Source of the DNA: Flavobacteriaceae bacterium CP2B
GTDB taxonomy: Bacteria; Bacteroidota; Bacteroidia; Flavobacteriales; Flavobacteriaceae
Length of the DNA stretch: 64,000 nucleotides
Direction of reading: 5' to 3'
Assembly: GCA_001683825.1 (NCBI GenBank)
Contig: LXTR01000056.1
Span: forward strand, 59,924-123,923
Shown here piece after piece: positions 53,588 through 61,519 of this stretch. The translations under genes and the position numbers were made by a program. The notes beneath the pieces are model-generated. The model was not told the origin of the DNA, ran no database searches, and worked only from the letters and a program-made list of their open reading frames with translations. Each line of letters opens with the position of its first letter. Positions within the stretch are counted from its first letter, which is position 1.

Positions 53588-54955
53588 ATGTCGCAAATCA
53601 ATGATTTTCTCGCTACCCTGATCCCTTTTGCCGAATGGGCCATGCTCTTCCTGGTGATCGGGGGTGGGCTTTTCCTGGTGCTGTATTCGCGCGCCAAACC
53701 CTACCGTTACTTTCGCCACGCCATTGGCATTACCGCCGGCAAGTACGATGATCCCGACGACCCCGGGGAGGTAAGCCATTACCAGGCGCTTTCTTCGGCA
53801 GTGGCGGCCACTGTGGGCCTTGGGAATATTTCAGGAGTGGCCATCGCCATCTATATGGGTGGCCCGGGGGTCATTTTCTGGATATGGGTAACCGCCCTGG
53901 TGGGGATGTGCATCAAGTTTTATTCCTGTAGCCTGGCCATTATGTACCGGGATGAAGATAGCGGCGGAAACCTGCAGGGGGGACCCATGTATTATATCAC
54001 CAAGGGAATAGGGCCCAAGGCCAAACCCCTGGCCGTTTTCTTTTGCATAGCCGGACTGGTAGGCTTCCTCGGGGTGTTTACCGTCAACCAGTTTACGCAG
54101 ACCTTTATGAGCGTGGTAGACCCCAATACCCATATAGCCACCCTGGGCGAATTTAATTGGAAACTGATCATCGGCATTGTCCTTTCCGTCATTACCTCCT
54201 TTGTCATATTCGGGGGTTTGAAGAAAATAGCCAGGGTGGCCACCGCTATTGTCCCCTTTATGGTACTGCTATATTTTGTAGCCGTATTTGCTGTAATGTT
54301 TACCAACCATACCGAGATCCTTCCTTCCTTAAAACTGATCATTACCGAAGCCTTCGACTTTAAAACCGCCGTACAGGGAGGGTTCTGGGGGATGGTCATC
54401 CTGGGAGTGCGCAGGGCGGTCTTTTCAAACGAGGCAGGCCTCGGCAGCGCTCCCATGTACCACGGGCAATCCAGGACCAAAGAGCCCGTCCAGGAAGGAC
54501 TGGTGGCCATGCTGGGGCCATTTATCGATACCATTGTCGTGTGTACCTTTACCGCTGTGGTGATCATCCTGAGCGGGGCCTATCTGGAGGCCGAAAGCAA
54601 TGGGATCATTATGACCCTCATCGCCTTTGAAAAATCACTCTTCGGGGTTGGTGATGTATTGCTCATGCTTATTGTGGCGGCTTTTGCCCTCTCTACCCTC
54701 TTCACCTATTCCTATTATGGGGTAAAATGCCTTTCATTCCTCACCAATGCGCGAATTGGGAAGTATTTTAACTATTATTACGTGGCGACCATTACCTTTG
54801 CCGCAGTGGCCTCAGTCGACCTGGTCATCAACCTGATCGACCTGGCCTATGCCCTGATGTGCATCCCCAACATGATTGCGGTTTTGTATCTTGCACCCAG
54901 GGTAAACGCCGAAATGAAACGGTACTTTCAAAAACATGCGGATGAAAAAACATAA
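53588..54955 (+). CDS. Alanine/glycine:cation symporter (AGCS family)
   Basis: A 455-residue membrane protein with about 10-11 transmembrane segments. Family motifs are ATVGLGNISGVAIAIYMGGPG, GGPMYYITKG and VFSNEAGLGSAPMYHGQSRT. It takes up alanine, glycine or similar small amino acids with Na+. The frame also opens at 53555, but the stretch before MSQINDFLATLIPFAEW is not family-like and includes a near-consensus -7 box, so I take 53588. Its end overlaps the era start region, so era may be read from the same transcript. Confidence 0.92.
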   Translation: MSQINDFLATLIPFAEWAMLFLVIGGGLFLVLYSRAKPYRYFRHAIGITAGKYDDPDDPGEVSHYQALSSAVAATVGLGNISGVAIAIYMGGPGVIFWIWVTALVGMCIKFYSCSLAIMYRDEDSGGNLQGGPMYYITKGIGPKAKPLAVFFCIAGLVGFLGVFTVNQFTQTFMSVVDPNTHIATLGEFNWKLIIGIVLSVITSFVIFGGLKKIARVATAIVPFMVLLYFVAVFAVMFTNHTEILPSLKLIITEAFDFKTAVQGGFWGMVILGVRRAVFSNEAGLGSAPMYHGQSRTKEPVQEGLVAMLGPFIDTIVVCTFTAVVIILSGAYLEAESNGIIMTLIAFEKSLFGVGDVLLMLIVAAFALSTLFTYSYYGVKCLSFLTNARIGKYFNYYYVATITFAAVASVDLVINLIDLAYALMCIPNMIAVLYLAPRVNAEMKRYFQKHADEKT

Positions 54956-55829
54956 ATCGGGTTTTGTCAATATCATCGGGAACCCCAACGTGGGGAAGTC
55001 GACCCTTATGAATGCCCTGGTAGGCGAGAAGCTGTCGATCATCACTTCCAAGGCCCAGACCACCCGCCACCGCATCCTGGGGATTGTGAACGGGGATGAT
55101 TTCCAGGTGATTCTCTCCGATACGCCCGGTATCATCAAACCGGCCTATGAATTGCAGGAATCCATGATGGATTTTGTGCGTTCTGCCCTGGAAGATGCCG
55201 ATATCCTGCTCTACATGGTAGAGATCGGGGAGCAGGCGCTGAAAGACGAAATCCTCTTTGAACGTATAGAGAAAAGCGACACCCCCATCCTGTTACTGAT
55301 CAATAAAATTGATACCTCCAACCAGGAAACCCTGGAAGCGCAGGTGCAACATTGGAAGGAAGTGCTACCCAGGGCCGAGATTTACCCCATATCGGCCTTA
55401 AAAGGCTTCAATGTACCTGAGGTTTTTCAGCGGATACTGGAGTTGTTGCCCGAAGGACCGGCGTATTTCCCCAAAGACCAGTTAACCGACAAGCCGGAGC
55501 GCTTCTTCGTGAACGAGACCATACGGGAGAAAATCCTGCAGTTCTACAAAAAGGAAATTCCCTATGCCGTGGAAATTGAAACCGAGGAATTTTTTGAAGA
55601 GGAGGATATCATCCGGATTCGCGCGGTAATCATGGTTGAGCGCGATTCCCAAAAAGGCATCATCATCGGACACAAGGGCAGCGCTTTGAAGCGGGTAGGG
55701 GTAGAATCCCGAAAAGACCTTGAGAAATTCTTTGACAAACAGGTACACCTGGAGACCTATGTGAAGGTAAACAAGAACTGGCGGTCTAATCCTAACCAGC
55801 TTCGGCGCTTCGGCTATCAGCAGAAATAA
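54942..55829 (+). CDS. era: GTPase Era
   Basis: A 295-residue essential GTPase. GTP motifs G1 GNPNVGKST, G2 TTRH, G3 DTPG and G4 NKID are followed by a C-terminal KH domain with GIIIGHKGSALKRVG. Era binds the 3' end of 16S rRNA and helps 30S subunit assembly. An ATG two codons upstream (54936) is also possible; I take 54942 because most family members begin within 5 residues of the (H)K-x-G-F-V strand. The start lies inside the symporter gene. The last 38 bases overlap the 3' end of a gene on the other strand. Confidence 0.97.
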   Translation: MKKHKSGFVNIIGNPNVGKSTLMNALVGEKLSIITSKAQTTRHRILGIVNGDDFQVILSDTPGIIKPAYELQESMMDFVRSALEDADILLYMVEIGEQALKDEILFERIEKSDTPILLLINKIDTSNQETLEAQVQHWKEVLPRAEIYPISALKGFNVPEVFQRILELLPEGPAYFPKDQLTDKPERFFVNETIREKILQFYKKEIPYAVEIETEEFFEEEDIIRIRAVIMVERDSQKGIIIGHKGSALKRVGVESRKDLEKFFDKQVHLETYVKVNKNWRSNPNQLRRFGYQQK

Positions 55830-56328
55830 CGGAAGCCCCCAATGCCTCCATCATAAACTGATGTAACAGCAGCATCTGTGGCTTTCCTTTTCTTTTCCCC
55901 GCTCTCCCAAAGGCGTAAAACGCAAACCAAAGGACCACCAGCAGGCCCATGGCCACCAGTTGGGGAAAATACGAATGGTCCAGGGCCGCGCTGGAATAGG
56001 CCCAGACCCCAAAGATCACAAAGAGGGTGGCCAGGCCAAAATGCAGGAAGATAAAAAAGGTCCACAAGGTAGGGTTGGGGCCATACAGCCCATAAACCCT
56101 GCTGTAACCTTCCTCCAGCTCATTGATCTCCAGGTGCAGTTGGGGCGACCAAAAATGGTTGGTTATCCGGTTGAATTTAATAAAGACATGGTCATCCGAA
56201 CGATTGACGACAAAAGGGGGGGGGACGGGTCCTTCAAAAGCTTCGAGCGCATCTTCTTTTGGCTGGCCCAATTCCAGTTGGAACCTGGGCCTTAGGGCAA
56301 TCTCATTGGGTACTATTTTCACGTTCAC
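55792..56328 (-). CDS. Unrecognised two-helix membrane protein between era and der
   Basis: I do not recognise the family. About 178 residues: a soluble N-terminal part, rich in beta strands (PNEIALRPRFQLELG, then DDHVFIKFNRITNHFWSPQLHLEI), then two transmembrane helices (about 105-125 and 138-158) and a basic tail. The frame is open back to 56448, which would run into der; the GTG at 56328 or 56322 is the first reasonable start and leaves room for a divergent promoter. Its 3' end overlaps era by 38 bases, convergent. Confidence 0.6.
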   Translation of the reverse strand: MNVKIVPNEIALRPRFQLELGQPKEDALEAFEGPVPPPFVVNRSDDHVFIKFNRITNHFWSPQLHLEINELEEGYSRVYGLYGPNPTLWTFFIFLHFGLATLFVIFGVWAYSSAALDHSYFPQLVAMGLLVVLWFAFYAFGRAGKRKGKPQMLLLHQFMMEALGASVISADSRSAEAG

Positions 56329-56374
56329 GGTTTTACCATTAAGAAGATAGCGCTTTTTCTTCGGATATTTAGAG

Positions 56375-56382
56375 TACTTTTG
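56375..56382 (+). promoter_or_regulatory. -7 promoter box of der
   Basis: TACTTTTG is a perfect TAnnTTTG match, 17 bases before the ATG of der, which implies a very short leader. Confidence 0.55.
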
Positions 56383-56399
56383 TCGCAAAATACCGAAAT

Positions 56400-57701
56400 A
56401 TGGGTGCCATTGTCGCCATAGTGGGAAGGCCAAATGTTGGAAAATCAACTTTTTTTAACCGGATGCTGCAACGCAGGGAAGCCATCGTGGATGCGACCAG
56501 CGGGGTAACGCGCGACCGGCATTACGGGAAAAGCGACTGGAACGGCAGGGAGTTTTCACTCATCGATACCGGGGGCTATGTCCTGGGGAGCGATGATGTC
56601 TTTGAAAAGGAAATAGACAAGCAGGTGGAATTGGCGATCGATGAAGCCGATGCCATCCTCTTTATGGTCGATGCAGAGACCGGGGTTACCGGCATGGATG
56701 AGGATGTTGCCAATATGCTTCGCAAGGTAGACAAGCCCGTCTTCCTGGTGGTGAACAAGGTGGACAACCCCCAGCGGCTGGACGATGCCGTCGAGTTCTA
56801 TTCCCTGGGCCTGGGCGACTATTTTACGGTCTCCAGCATCAATGGCAGCGGAACCGGCGACCTGCTTGACGCCCTGGTCGAAGTGCTGCCCGAAAAAGGG
56901 GAAAAAGAGGACGAAGTGCCCAGGTTTGCCGTAGTAGGGCGTCCCAATGCGGGGAAATCTTCATTTATCAATGCCCTGATTGGCGAAGAACGGTATATTG
57001 TAACCGAGATAGCCGGGACTACGCGGGATAGTATCGATACCCGGTACAACCGGTTTGGGTTTGAGTTCAACCTGGTGGACACGGCCGGGATACGCCGCAA
57101 ATCGAAGGTTCAGGAAGACCTGGAGTTTTATTCGGTCATGCGCTCGGTCCGGGCCATAGAGCATTGCGATGTTTGCCTGCTGGTATTTGATGCCACCCGC
57201 GGCTTTGATGGGCAGGTGGAGAATATCTTCTGGTTGGCCCAGCGGAACAACAAGGGTATCGTGATCCTGGTGAACAAGTGGGACCTGGTAGACAAGGACA
57301 CACATTCTGTAAAAGAATATACAAAACTGATCAAGCAGGCCATAGAACCCTTTACCGATGTGCCCATCCTTTTTATTTCGGCCCTGACCAAACAGCGTAT
57401 CTACAAGGCTATTGAAACCGCGGTGGAGGTGTACCAGAACCGGTCCAAACGCATCCCTACCCGCAAATTGAACGATACCATGCTGCCCATCATCGAAAAG
57501 ACTCCCCCACCGGCCTACAAGGGGAAATATGTAAAGGTCAAGTACTGCACCCAGCTGCCCACCGCCTACCCCCAGTTCGCGTTCTTCTGTAACCTGCCGC
57601 AGTATATCAGGGAGCCCTATAAACGCTTCCTGGAAAACCAGCTCCGTGAACATTTTGACTTCACCGGAGTGCCGGTGACGATATTTATGAGGAAAAAATA
57701 G
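56400..57701 (+). CDS. der: GTPase Der (EngA)
   Basis: A 433-residue protein with two GTPase domains in a row. The first has [13 protein letters not shown] and NKVD; the second has [13 protein letters not shown] and NKWD. A C-terminal KH-like domain (about 350-433, ending [13 protein letters not shown]) follows. Der acts in 50S ribosomal subunit maturation and is essential. It has its own promoter, divergent from the membrane-protein gene. Nearness of era and der is seen elsewhere in flavobacteria. Confidence 0.98.
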   Translation: MGAIVAIVGRPNVGKSTFFNRMLQRREAIVDATSGVTRDRHYGKSDWNGREFSLIDTGGYVLGSDDVFEKEIDKQVELAIDEADAILFMVDAETGVTGMDEDVANMLRKVDKPVFLVVNKVDNPQRLDDAVEFYSLGLGDYFTVSSINGSGTGDLLDALVEVLPEKGEKEDEVPRFAVVGRPNAGKSSFINALIGEERYIVTEIAGTTRDSIDTRYNRFGFEFNLVDTAGIRRKSKVQEDLEFYSVMRSVRAIEHCDVCLLVFDATRGFDGQVENIFWLAQRNNKGIVILVNKWDLVDKDTHSVKEYTKLIKQAIEPFTDVPILFISALTKQRIYKAIETAVEVYQNRSKRIPTRKLNDTMLPIIEKTPPPAYKGKYVKVKYCTQLPTAYPQFAFFCNLPQYIREPYKRFLENQLREHFDFTGVPVTIFMRKK

Positions 57702-58223
57702 GGTGCCCGGGCCGGGACCGTAAGGTACGTTTGACACTGGGCTAAGGCGCCACGCCATGGGGTTTCTGATTGACCCGTTACGGTCCTGCCGACATCGACC
57801 TCGCCCTTCTTTGAAAGCAGCGGAGGTCCCATAGGGGTATTTACGGATTTTCACATGCGCTTTCGTACCTGCCGGATGGCTGTCAATTGCATACGATTGC
57901 CACCGGCTGGGGGCCAAACCCCGCCCCCCAACTTCAAAGGTAGCGTTGTTCCCTGACAAAAGCTCGCAGTTGGGCAGGGGAGTCTGCCTGCCAGAGGTTT
58001 TCCTAAAGGAACATCACGACATGGCTTAGGGAAACCTACAAAACTATCGGATTTCGCTTCCATGCATGTTTTTTGCGGCGGCTGAGGTTACCTTAAACGC
58101 CGGGGTGGGAGGGGGACCTCCCCCAATATAGGCCCGTCCCCGCGAGCAGCCCCTGAAAAGCCCCCAGACACGATGTGGGGGTTATACCACTTCCCCCTGA
58201 CCTATTCCTTACCCGGATGAAGA
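57702..58223. other. G+C-rich non-coding block after der, possibly a structured RNA remnant
   Basis: About 520 bases, richer in G+C than its neighbours. Antisense frames here lack signals for translation. There are inverted segments, for example GGGACCGTAAGG near 57714 and CCGTTACGGTCC near 57776, and GGGGGAC with TCCCCC near 58110-58125. On the minus strand the phrases GGTTTCCCTAAGCCATGTCG and TTCCTTTAGGAAAACCTC read like structured RNA, perhaps part of a group II intron. I found no domain V, no intron-encoded protein and cannot confirm the family. Confidence 0.35.
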
Positions 58224-59021
58224 TCACCAGCCTCCGGAAGCACCGCCACCACCAAAACCACCCCCGCCAAAACCGCCACCGAAACCACCGCCACCGAAAC
58301 CGCCGCCGCCAAAGCCACCCCCGGATCCGGAGCGGTTGCTACGGCCCATATTGCTCAGGATGATCATGTCCCAAATATCCAGGCCTGGCCCGCGTTTGCC
58401 GCCGGGACCCCTTCCTCCCCGTCCTTTGCGGTTGGCCAGGATGATGAGTATGACCACGAAGATCAGAATAGGGAGAAGGGCGCTAAGGGGAAAGCCCCCG
58501 TCCCCATCGCCAAAGGTCCGTTCCTCCTTGAATTCTCCCTTCAGGGCCAGGAAAATAGCATCGGCCCCTTTGTCAAGCCCGCTGTAATAATCCGCCTTTT
58601 TGAATTCCGGGATGATGACGGTTTCGATGATGCGCTTGGACAGGGCATCGGTGAGCGCGCCCTCGGTGCCATAGCCGGTGTTGATCGCGATACGGCGGTC
58701 CGCCTGTGCCAGCAATACCAGGATGCCGTTGTCTTTATCGGCCTGCCCGATACCCCATTTCTGCCCCCATTGGGCGCCCAGGTAGTTGATGTTTTCCCCT
58801 TCGGTAGATGCTATAATGGCTACCACGATCTGGGTAGAAGTACTGTCGGAATAACGGATGAGTTTTTGGCGCAGGGCATCTTCCTGAACGGGCGGTAGCA
58901 GGTCTACATAATCGTATACGCTGGTCTGAAGCTGCGGTTTTTCCGGGATACTGAACTGGGCTAATGCGGCCGCCCAGGCAAAAAACAATAGGAGTAATAA
59001 GCTAGCCTTTTGATATCTCAT
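58224..59021 (-). CDS. TPM-domain (YgcG-type) membrane protein with glycine-rich tail
   Basis: A 265-residue protein. It has a signal peptide (about 1-21), a TPM domain (about 36-165; DYVDLLPPVQEDALRQKL and DNGILVLLAQADRRIAINTGYG), a transmembrane helix (about 185-203), a basic RKGRGGRGPGGKRGPG linker and a tail of Gly/Phe repeats that ends in Gly-Trp. YgcG-type TPM proteins occur with LemA; the role is unknown but membrane-linked, with possible acid-phosphatase activity in relatives. It overlaps the previous TPM gene by 20 bases in a LemA, TPM, TPM operon. Confidence 0.88.
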   Translation of the reverse strand: MRYQKASLLLLLFFAWAAALAQFSIPEKPQLQTSVYDYVDLLPPVQEDALRQKLIRYSDSTSTQIVVAIIASTEGENINYLGAQWGQKWGIGQADKDNGILVLLAQADRRIAINTGYGTEGALTDALSKRIIETVIIPEFKKADYYSGLDKGADAIFLALKGEFKEERTFGDGDGGFPLSALLPILIFVVILIILANRKGRGGRGPGGKRGPGLDIWDMIILSNMGRSNRSGSGGGFGGGGFGGGGFGGGFGGGGFGGGGASGGW

Positions 59022-59445
59022 TGCCTAATTCATTAGCATCCCGGGGATTCCAGGGAAAGTGGGCTTTGAGTTCCTGGCCTGCCTTCAGGATAGCCTCCAC
59101 CAACCCTTGCTTGAAGGCCCTTTTTTTAAAATTGGATTCGAGAATGTTTTTGGTTTCGTTCCAGAAATCGCCGGGGACAACCTTGTCTATTCCCTGGTCA
59201 CCATAGATGGCGAAACAATGGTCCTCTACGGCAACATAAAAGAGCACGGCATTCCTGTTCCGGGTATTGTCCATCTTCAGGGCATAAAACAGCTCCCTGG
59301 CCCGGTCAAAGGCTTCGCCTCCGCAGTGGGCTTCTATATGGACCCGTATTTCCCCTGAGGAATGTTTTTCGGCTTCCAGGATCGCACGGATGATCTGCTG
59401 TTCCTCTTCTTTCGTTAAAAATCCTTCTACCTGGGAGCTGGGCAT
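59002..59445 (-). CDS. TPM-domain protein
   Basis: A 147-residue protein made of one TPM domain: EEEQQIIRAILEAEKHSSGEIRVHIEAHCGG at the start, then RNAVLFYVAVEDHCFAIYGD and DQGIDKVVPGDFW. There is no signal peptide, unlike the following TPM gene. It starts 3 bases after the lemA stop and overlaps the next gene by 20 bases. The pair may form one membrane-associated complex with LemA. Confidence 0.87.
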   Translation of the reverse strand: MPSSQVEGFLTKEEEQQIIRAILEAEKHSSGEIRVHIEAHCGGEAFDRARELFYALKMDNTRNRNAVLFYVAVEDHCFAIYGDQGIDKVVPGDFWNETKNILESNFKKRAFKQGLVEAILKAGQELKAHFPWNPRDANELGNEISKG

Positions 59446-59448
59446 GGG

Positions 59449-60048
59449 TTAATTGAATTCAAAGTTGACATCAGGGGCATTTTCGGAGCCGGCATCGGCC
59501 TGGTAGCGCGCCATATCCTCAAAGCCAAACCAACCGGCAAACAGCGTGTTCGGGAATTTGCTGATATGGATGTCGTACAGGTTCACTTGTTCGTTAAAAC
59601 GGTCCCGGGCCACATTGATGCGGTTTTCTGTACCTTCCAGCTGGGCCTGGAGTTCCAGGAAATTCTGGTTGGCTTTCAATTCGGGGTATCGTTCAACGGT
59701 GACCAGCAAACGGGACAGGGCCGAGGTGAGGCCCGATTGGGCTTCCTGGAAGGCGGCGATGTTCTGCGGGCTTAAATTTTCTGCATTGATATTGGTTGCG
59801 GTTGCCCTGGCCCGGGCCTCGATGACATCGGTAAGGGTTTCGCGCTCAAAATCAGCGGCCCCCTGGACGGTTTTTACGAGGTTGCCTATAAGGTCGTTTC
59901 GCCTCTGGTAGGCGCTTTCCACATTGGACCAGGCGGTTTTTGCATTGGCTTCCAGCTCAACGGCTTTGTTGTTGAAGCCAACGGCCCACTGGTATAGGCC
60001 TATGGCCAGGACCACCAGGAGAATCACGGGAATTAACCATCTTTTCAT
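59449..60048 (-). CDS. lemA: LemA family protein
   Basis: A 199-residue protein with one N-terminal transmembrane helix (about 5-24) and the LemA helical bundle, including NNKAVELEANAKTAWSNVESAYQRRNDLIGNLV and ERYPELKANQNFLELQAQLEGTENRINVARDRFN. LemA occurs widely with TPM proteins and M48 peptidases, but its role is not settled. It is the third gene of the M23, MerR, LemA, TPM, TPM run on the minus strand. Confidence 0.95.
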   Translation of the reverse strand: MKRWLIPVILLVVLAIGLYQWAVGFNNKAVELEANAKTAWSNVESAYQRRNDLIGNLVKTVQGAADFERETLTDVIEARARATATNINAENLSPQNIAAFQEAQSGLTSALSRLLVTVERYPELKANQNFLELQAQLEGTENRINVARDRFNEQVNLYDIHISKFPNTLFAGWFGFEDMARYQADAGSENAPDVNFEFN

Positions 60049-60107
60049 ACAAATTCTTATTTAATGATTAACAAACAATAGGTAGCAGCAACAGGCTGTC
60101 TGTTACG

Positions 60108-60437
60108 TCAGAGCTGGTCTTTTATTTTGATCAACTCCGCTTTGATCCGTTCCAGTTTCTGGATGATCTCAAAATTAGACAGGGTTTTCTGCCGCTCTTC
60201 TTTTAAATGGGTCTTGGCGCCCTCGAGGGTAAACCCACGCTCTTTGACCAGGTGATAGATCAGCTGGAGGTTCTTGATGTCCCTGGGGGTAAATTTCCGG
60301 TTGCCCTTCGCGTTTTTTTTCGGCTGGATGACATCGAATTCCTTTTCCCAAAAGCGGATCAGGGAGGTGTTGACGTCAAACGCCCTGGCGACTTCGCCAA
60401 TCCCGTAATATCGTTTTTCAGGCAGATCTATATGCAT
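60108..60437 (-). CDS. MerR-family transcriptional regulator
   Basis: A 109-residue MerR-type winged helix (YYGIGEVARAFDVNTSLIRFWEKEF, then KGNRKFTPRDIKNLQLIYHLVKERGFTLEGAKTHL), followed by a dimer coiled coil (about 85-109). There is no C-terminal effector domain or metal-binding cysteine, so it belongs to the short group common in flavobacteria. Its ATG overlaps the stop of the M23 gene (TAATG), so the peptidase and the regulator are expressed together. Confidence 0.9.
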   Translation of the reverse strand: MHIDLPEKRYYGIGEVARAFDVNTSLIRFWEKEFDVIQPKKNAKGNRKFTPRDIKNLQLIYHLVKERGFTLEGAKTHLKEERQKTLSNFEIIQKLERIKAELIKIKDQL

Positions 60438-61414
60438 TAATCAAGCGATTGGTTTTCCTGGGAGGCGTATTTGAGCATTTCCTCGTATTCTTCGGCTGTC
60501 AAACTGCCGTAGTAGAAATTGATGGGGTTGATGCGTTCCCCGTCTTTCCAGACTTCGTAATGCAGGTGTGGCGCTTCTGAACGGCCGGTACTCCCGACAA
60601 AGCCGATAAGGTCGCCCCTTTCCACTTTCTGCCCGCGCCGCACGTTGTATTTGCTGAGGTGGCCATAGAGGCTCATATAGCCATACCCGTGATCTATACG
60701 GATATGCTTGCCATAGCCGGAGGAATTGTTGTCGGCCCGGGTAACCTTGCCATCTCCCGTTGCATAGATGGGGATGCCTTTTGGGGCGGTGAAATCCATC
60801 CCCCAATGCATTTTCCGGGCTTTGGTAAAAGGGTCTGACCTCCAGCCGAAACCCGATGCCATACGGGTCATTTCCTCGTTCTTGATGGGTTGGATCGCCG
60901 GGATGGCCGCCAGTAGTTTCTCTTTTTCCTCCGCGAGTTTGGTGATCTCATCCAGGGATTTGGACTGGATGACCATTTCTTTCTGAATAATGTCCAGCCG
61001 CCTGGAAGTGGCGATGATCATTTCCGAGTTGTTGAACCCCTCCAGGGATTTGTAGCGGTTCACCCCTCCAAAGCCGGCCCTTCGCTGCTCCTCAGGAATG
61101 GGGTTTGCTTCAAAATAGAGGCGGTAAATGTTGTTGTCCCGGTCTTCTATATTGGCCAGCACCTGTTCCATTTGCTCCATTTTTTTGTTGAGCAATTCGA
61201 ACTGCAATTCGTAATTCTTCACCTCCCGCTGCAACGAGAGTTCTTTGGGTGTGTTTACCAGGCTGGTATTCAGCAAGATGGTAAGTCCTAATAATCCAAA
61301 TAAAGCGGCTCCCAGAATGAAAAACAGGATATTCCTGTACTTCCTGGATTTCTTGGGTTCTATCTTGCGATACGATAGGGTATCCGGATCGTAATAATAC
61401 TTTACCTTAGACAT
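60437..61414 (-). CDS. M23-family zinc metallopeptidase (LytM-type)
   Basis: A 325-residue protein: one membrane anchor (about 27-48), a coiled coil (about 60-100 and 135-170), then a complete LytM domain (about 185-300). The zinc ligands are His and Asp in MHWGMDF and His in HLHYE, with YGHLSKYNVRRGQKV in between. Such enzymes cut peptide cross-links in peptidoglycan; with an intact ligand set it is probably active. The layout (TM, coiled coil, M23) is that of periplasmic enzymes or of regulators of cell division and shape. It is the first gene of its operon. Confidence 0.93.
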   Translation of the reverse strand: MSKVKYYYDPDTLSYRKIEPKKSRKYRNILFFILGAALFGLLGLTILLNTSLVNTPKELSLQREVKNYELQFELLNKKMEQMEQVLANIEDRDNNIYRLYFEANPIPEEQRRAGFGGVNRYKSLEGFNNSEMIIATSRRLDIIQKEMVIQSKSLDEITKLAEEKEKLLAAIPAIQPIKNEEMTRMASGFGWRSDPFTKARKMHWGMDFTAPKGIPIYATGDGKVTRADNNSSGYGKHIRIDHGYGYMSLYGHLSKYNVRRGQKVERGDLIGFVGSTGRSEAPHLHYEVWKDGERINPINFYYGSLTAEEYEEMLKYASQENQSLD

Positions 61415-61430
61415 AAACGGGATTTTATCC

Positions 61431-61469
61431 TATTTTTGTGCGCCTGCTTTAACTAAACAAACAAATATA
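61431..61469. promoter_or_regulatory. Divergent -7 boxes of the M23 operon and alaS
   Basis: TATTTTTG at 61431-61438 faces right towards alaS. On the other strand TATATTTG (61462-61469) faces left towards the M23 gene. Both match TAnnTTTG; they lie in the only intergenic space between the two genes. Confidence 0.55.
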
Positions 61470-61519
61470 GAAATTGTTTTGCTTGAAGCCTTAAATTTAG
61501 TAAAACCTTGCCATTTTCT

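Noticed and set aside
58175..58363. Plus-strand frame rich in His, Arg and Asn
   Set aside because: It is the complement of the glycine-repeat tail of the TPM-domain protein.
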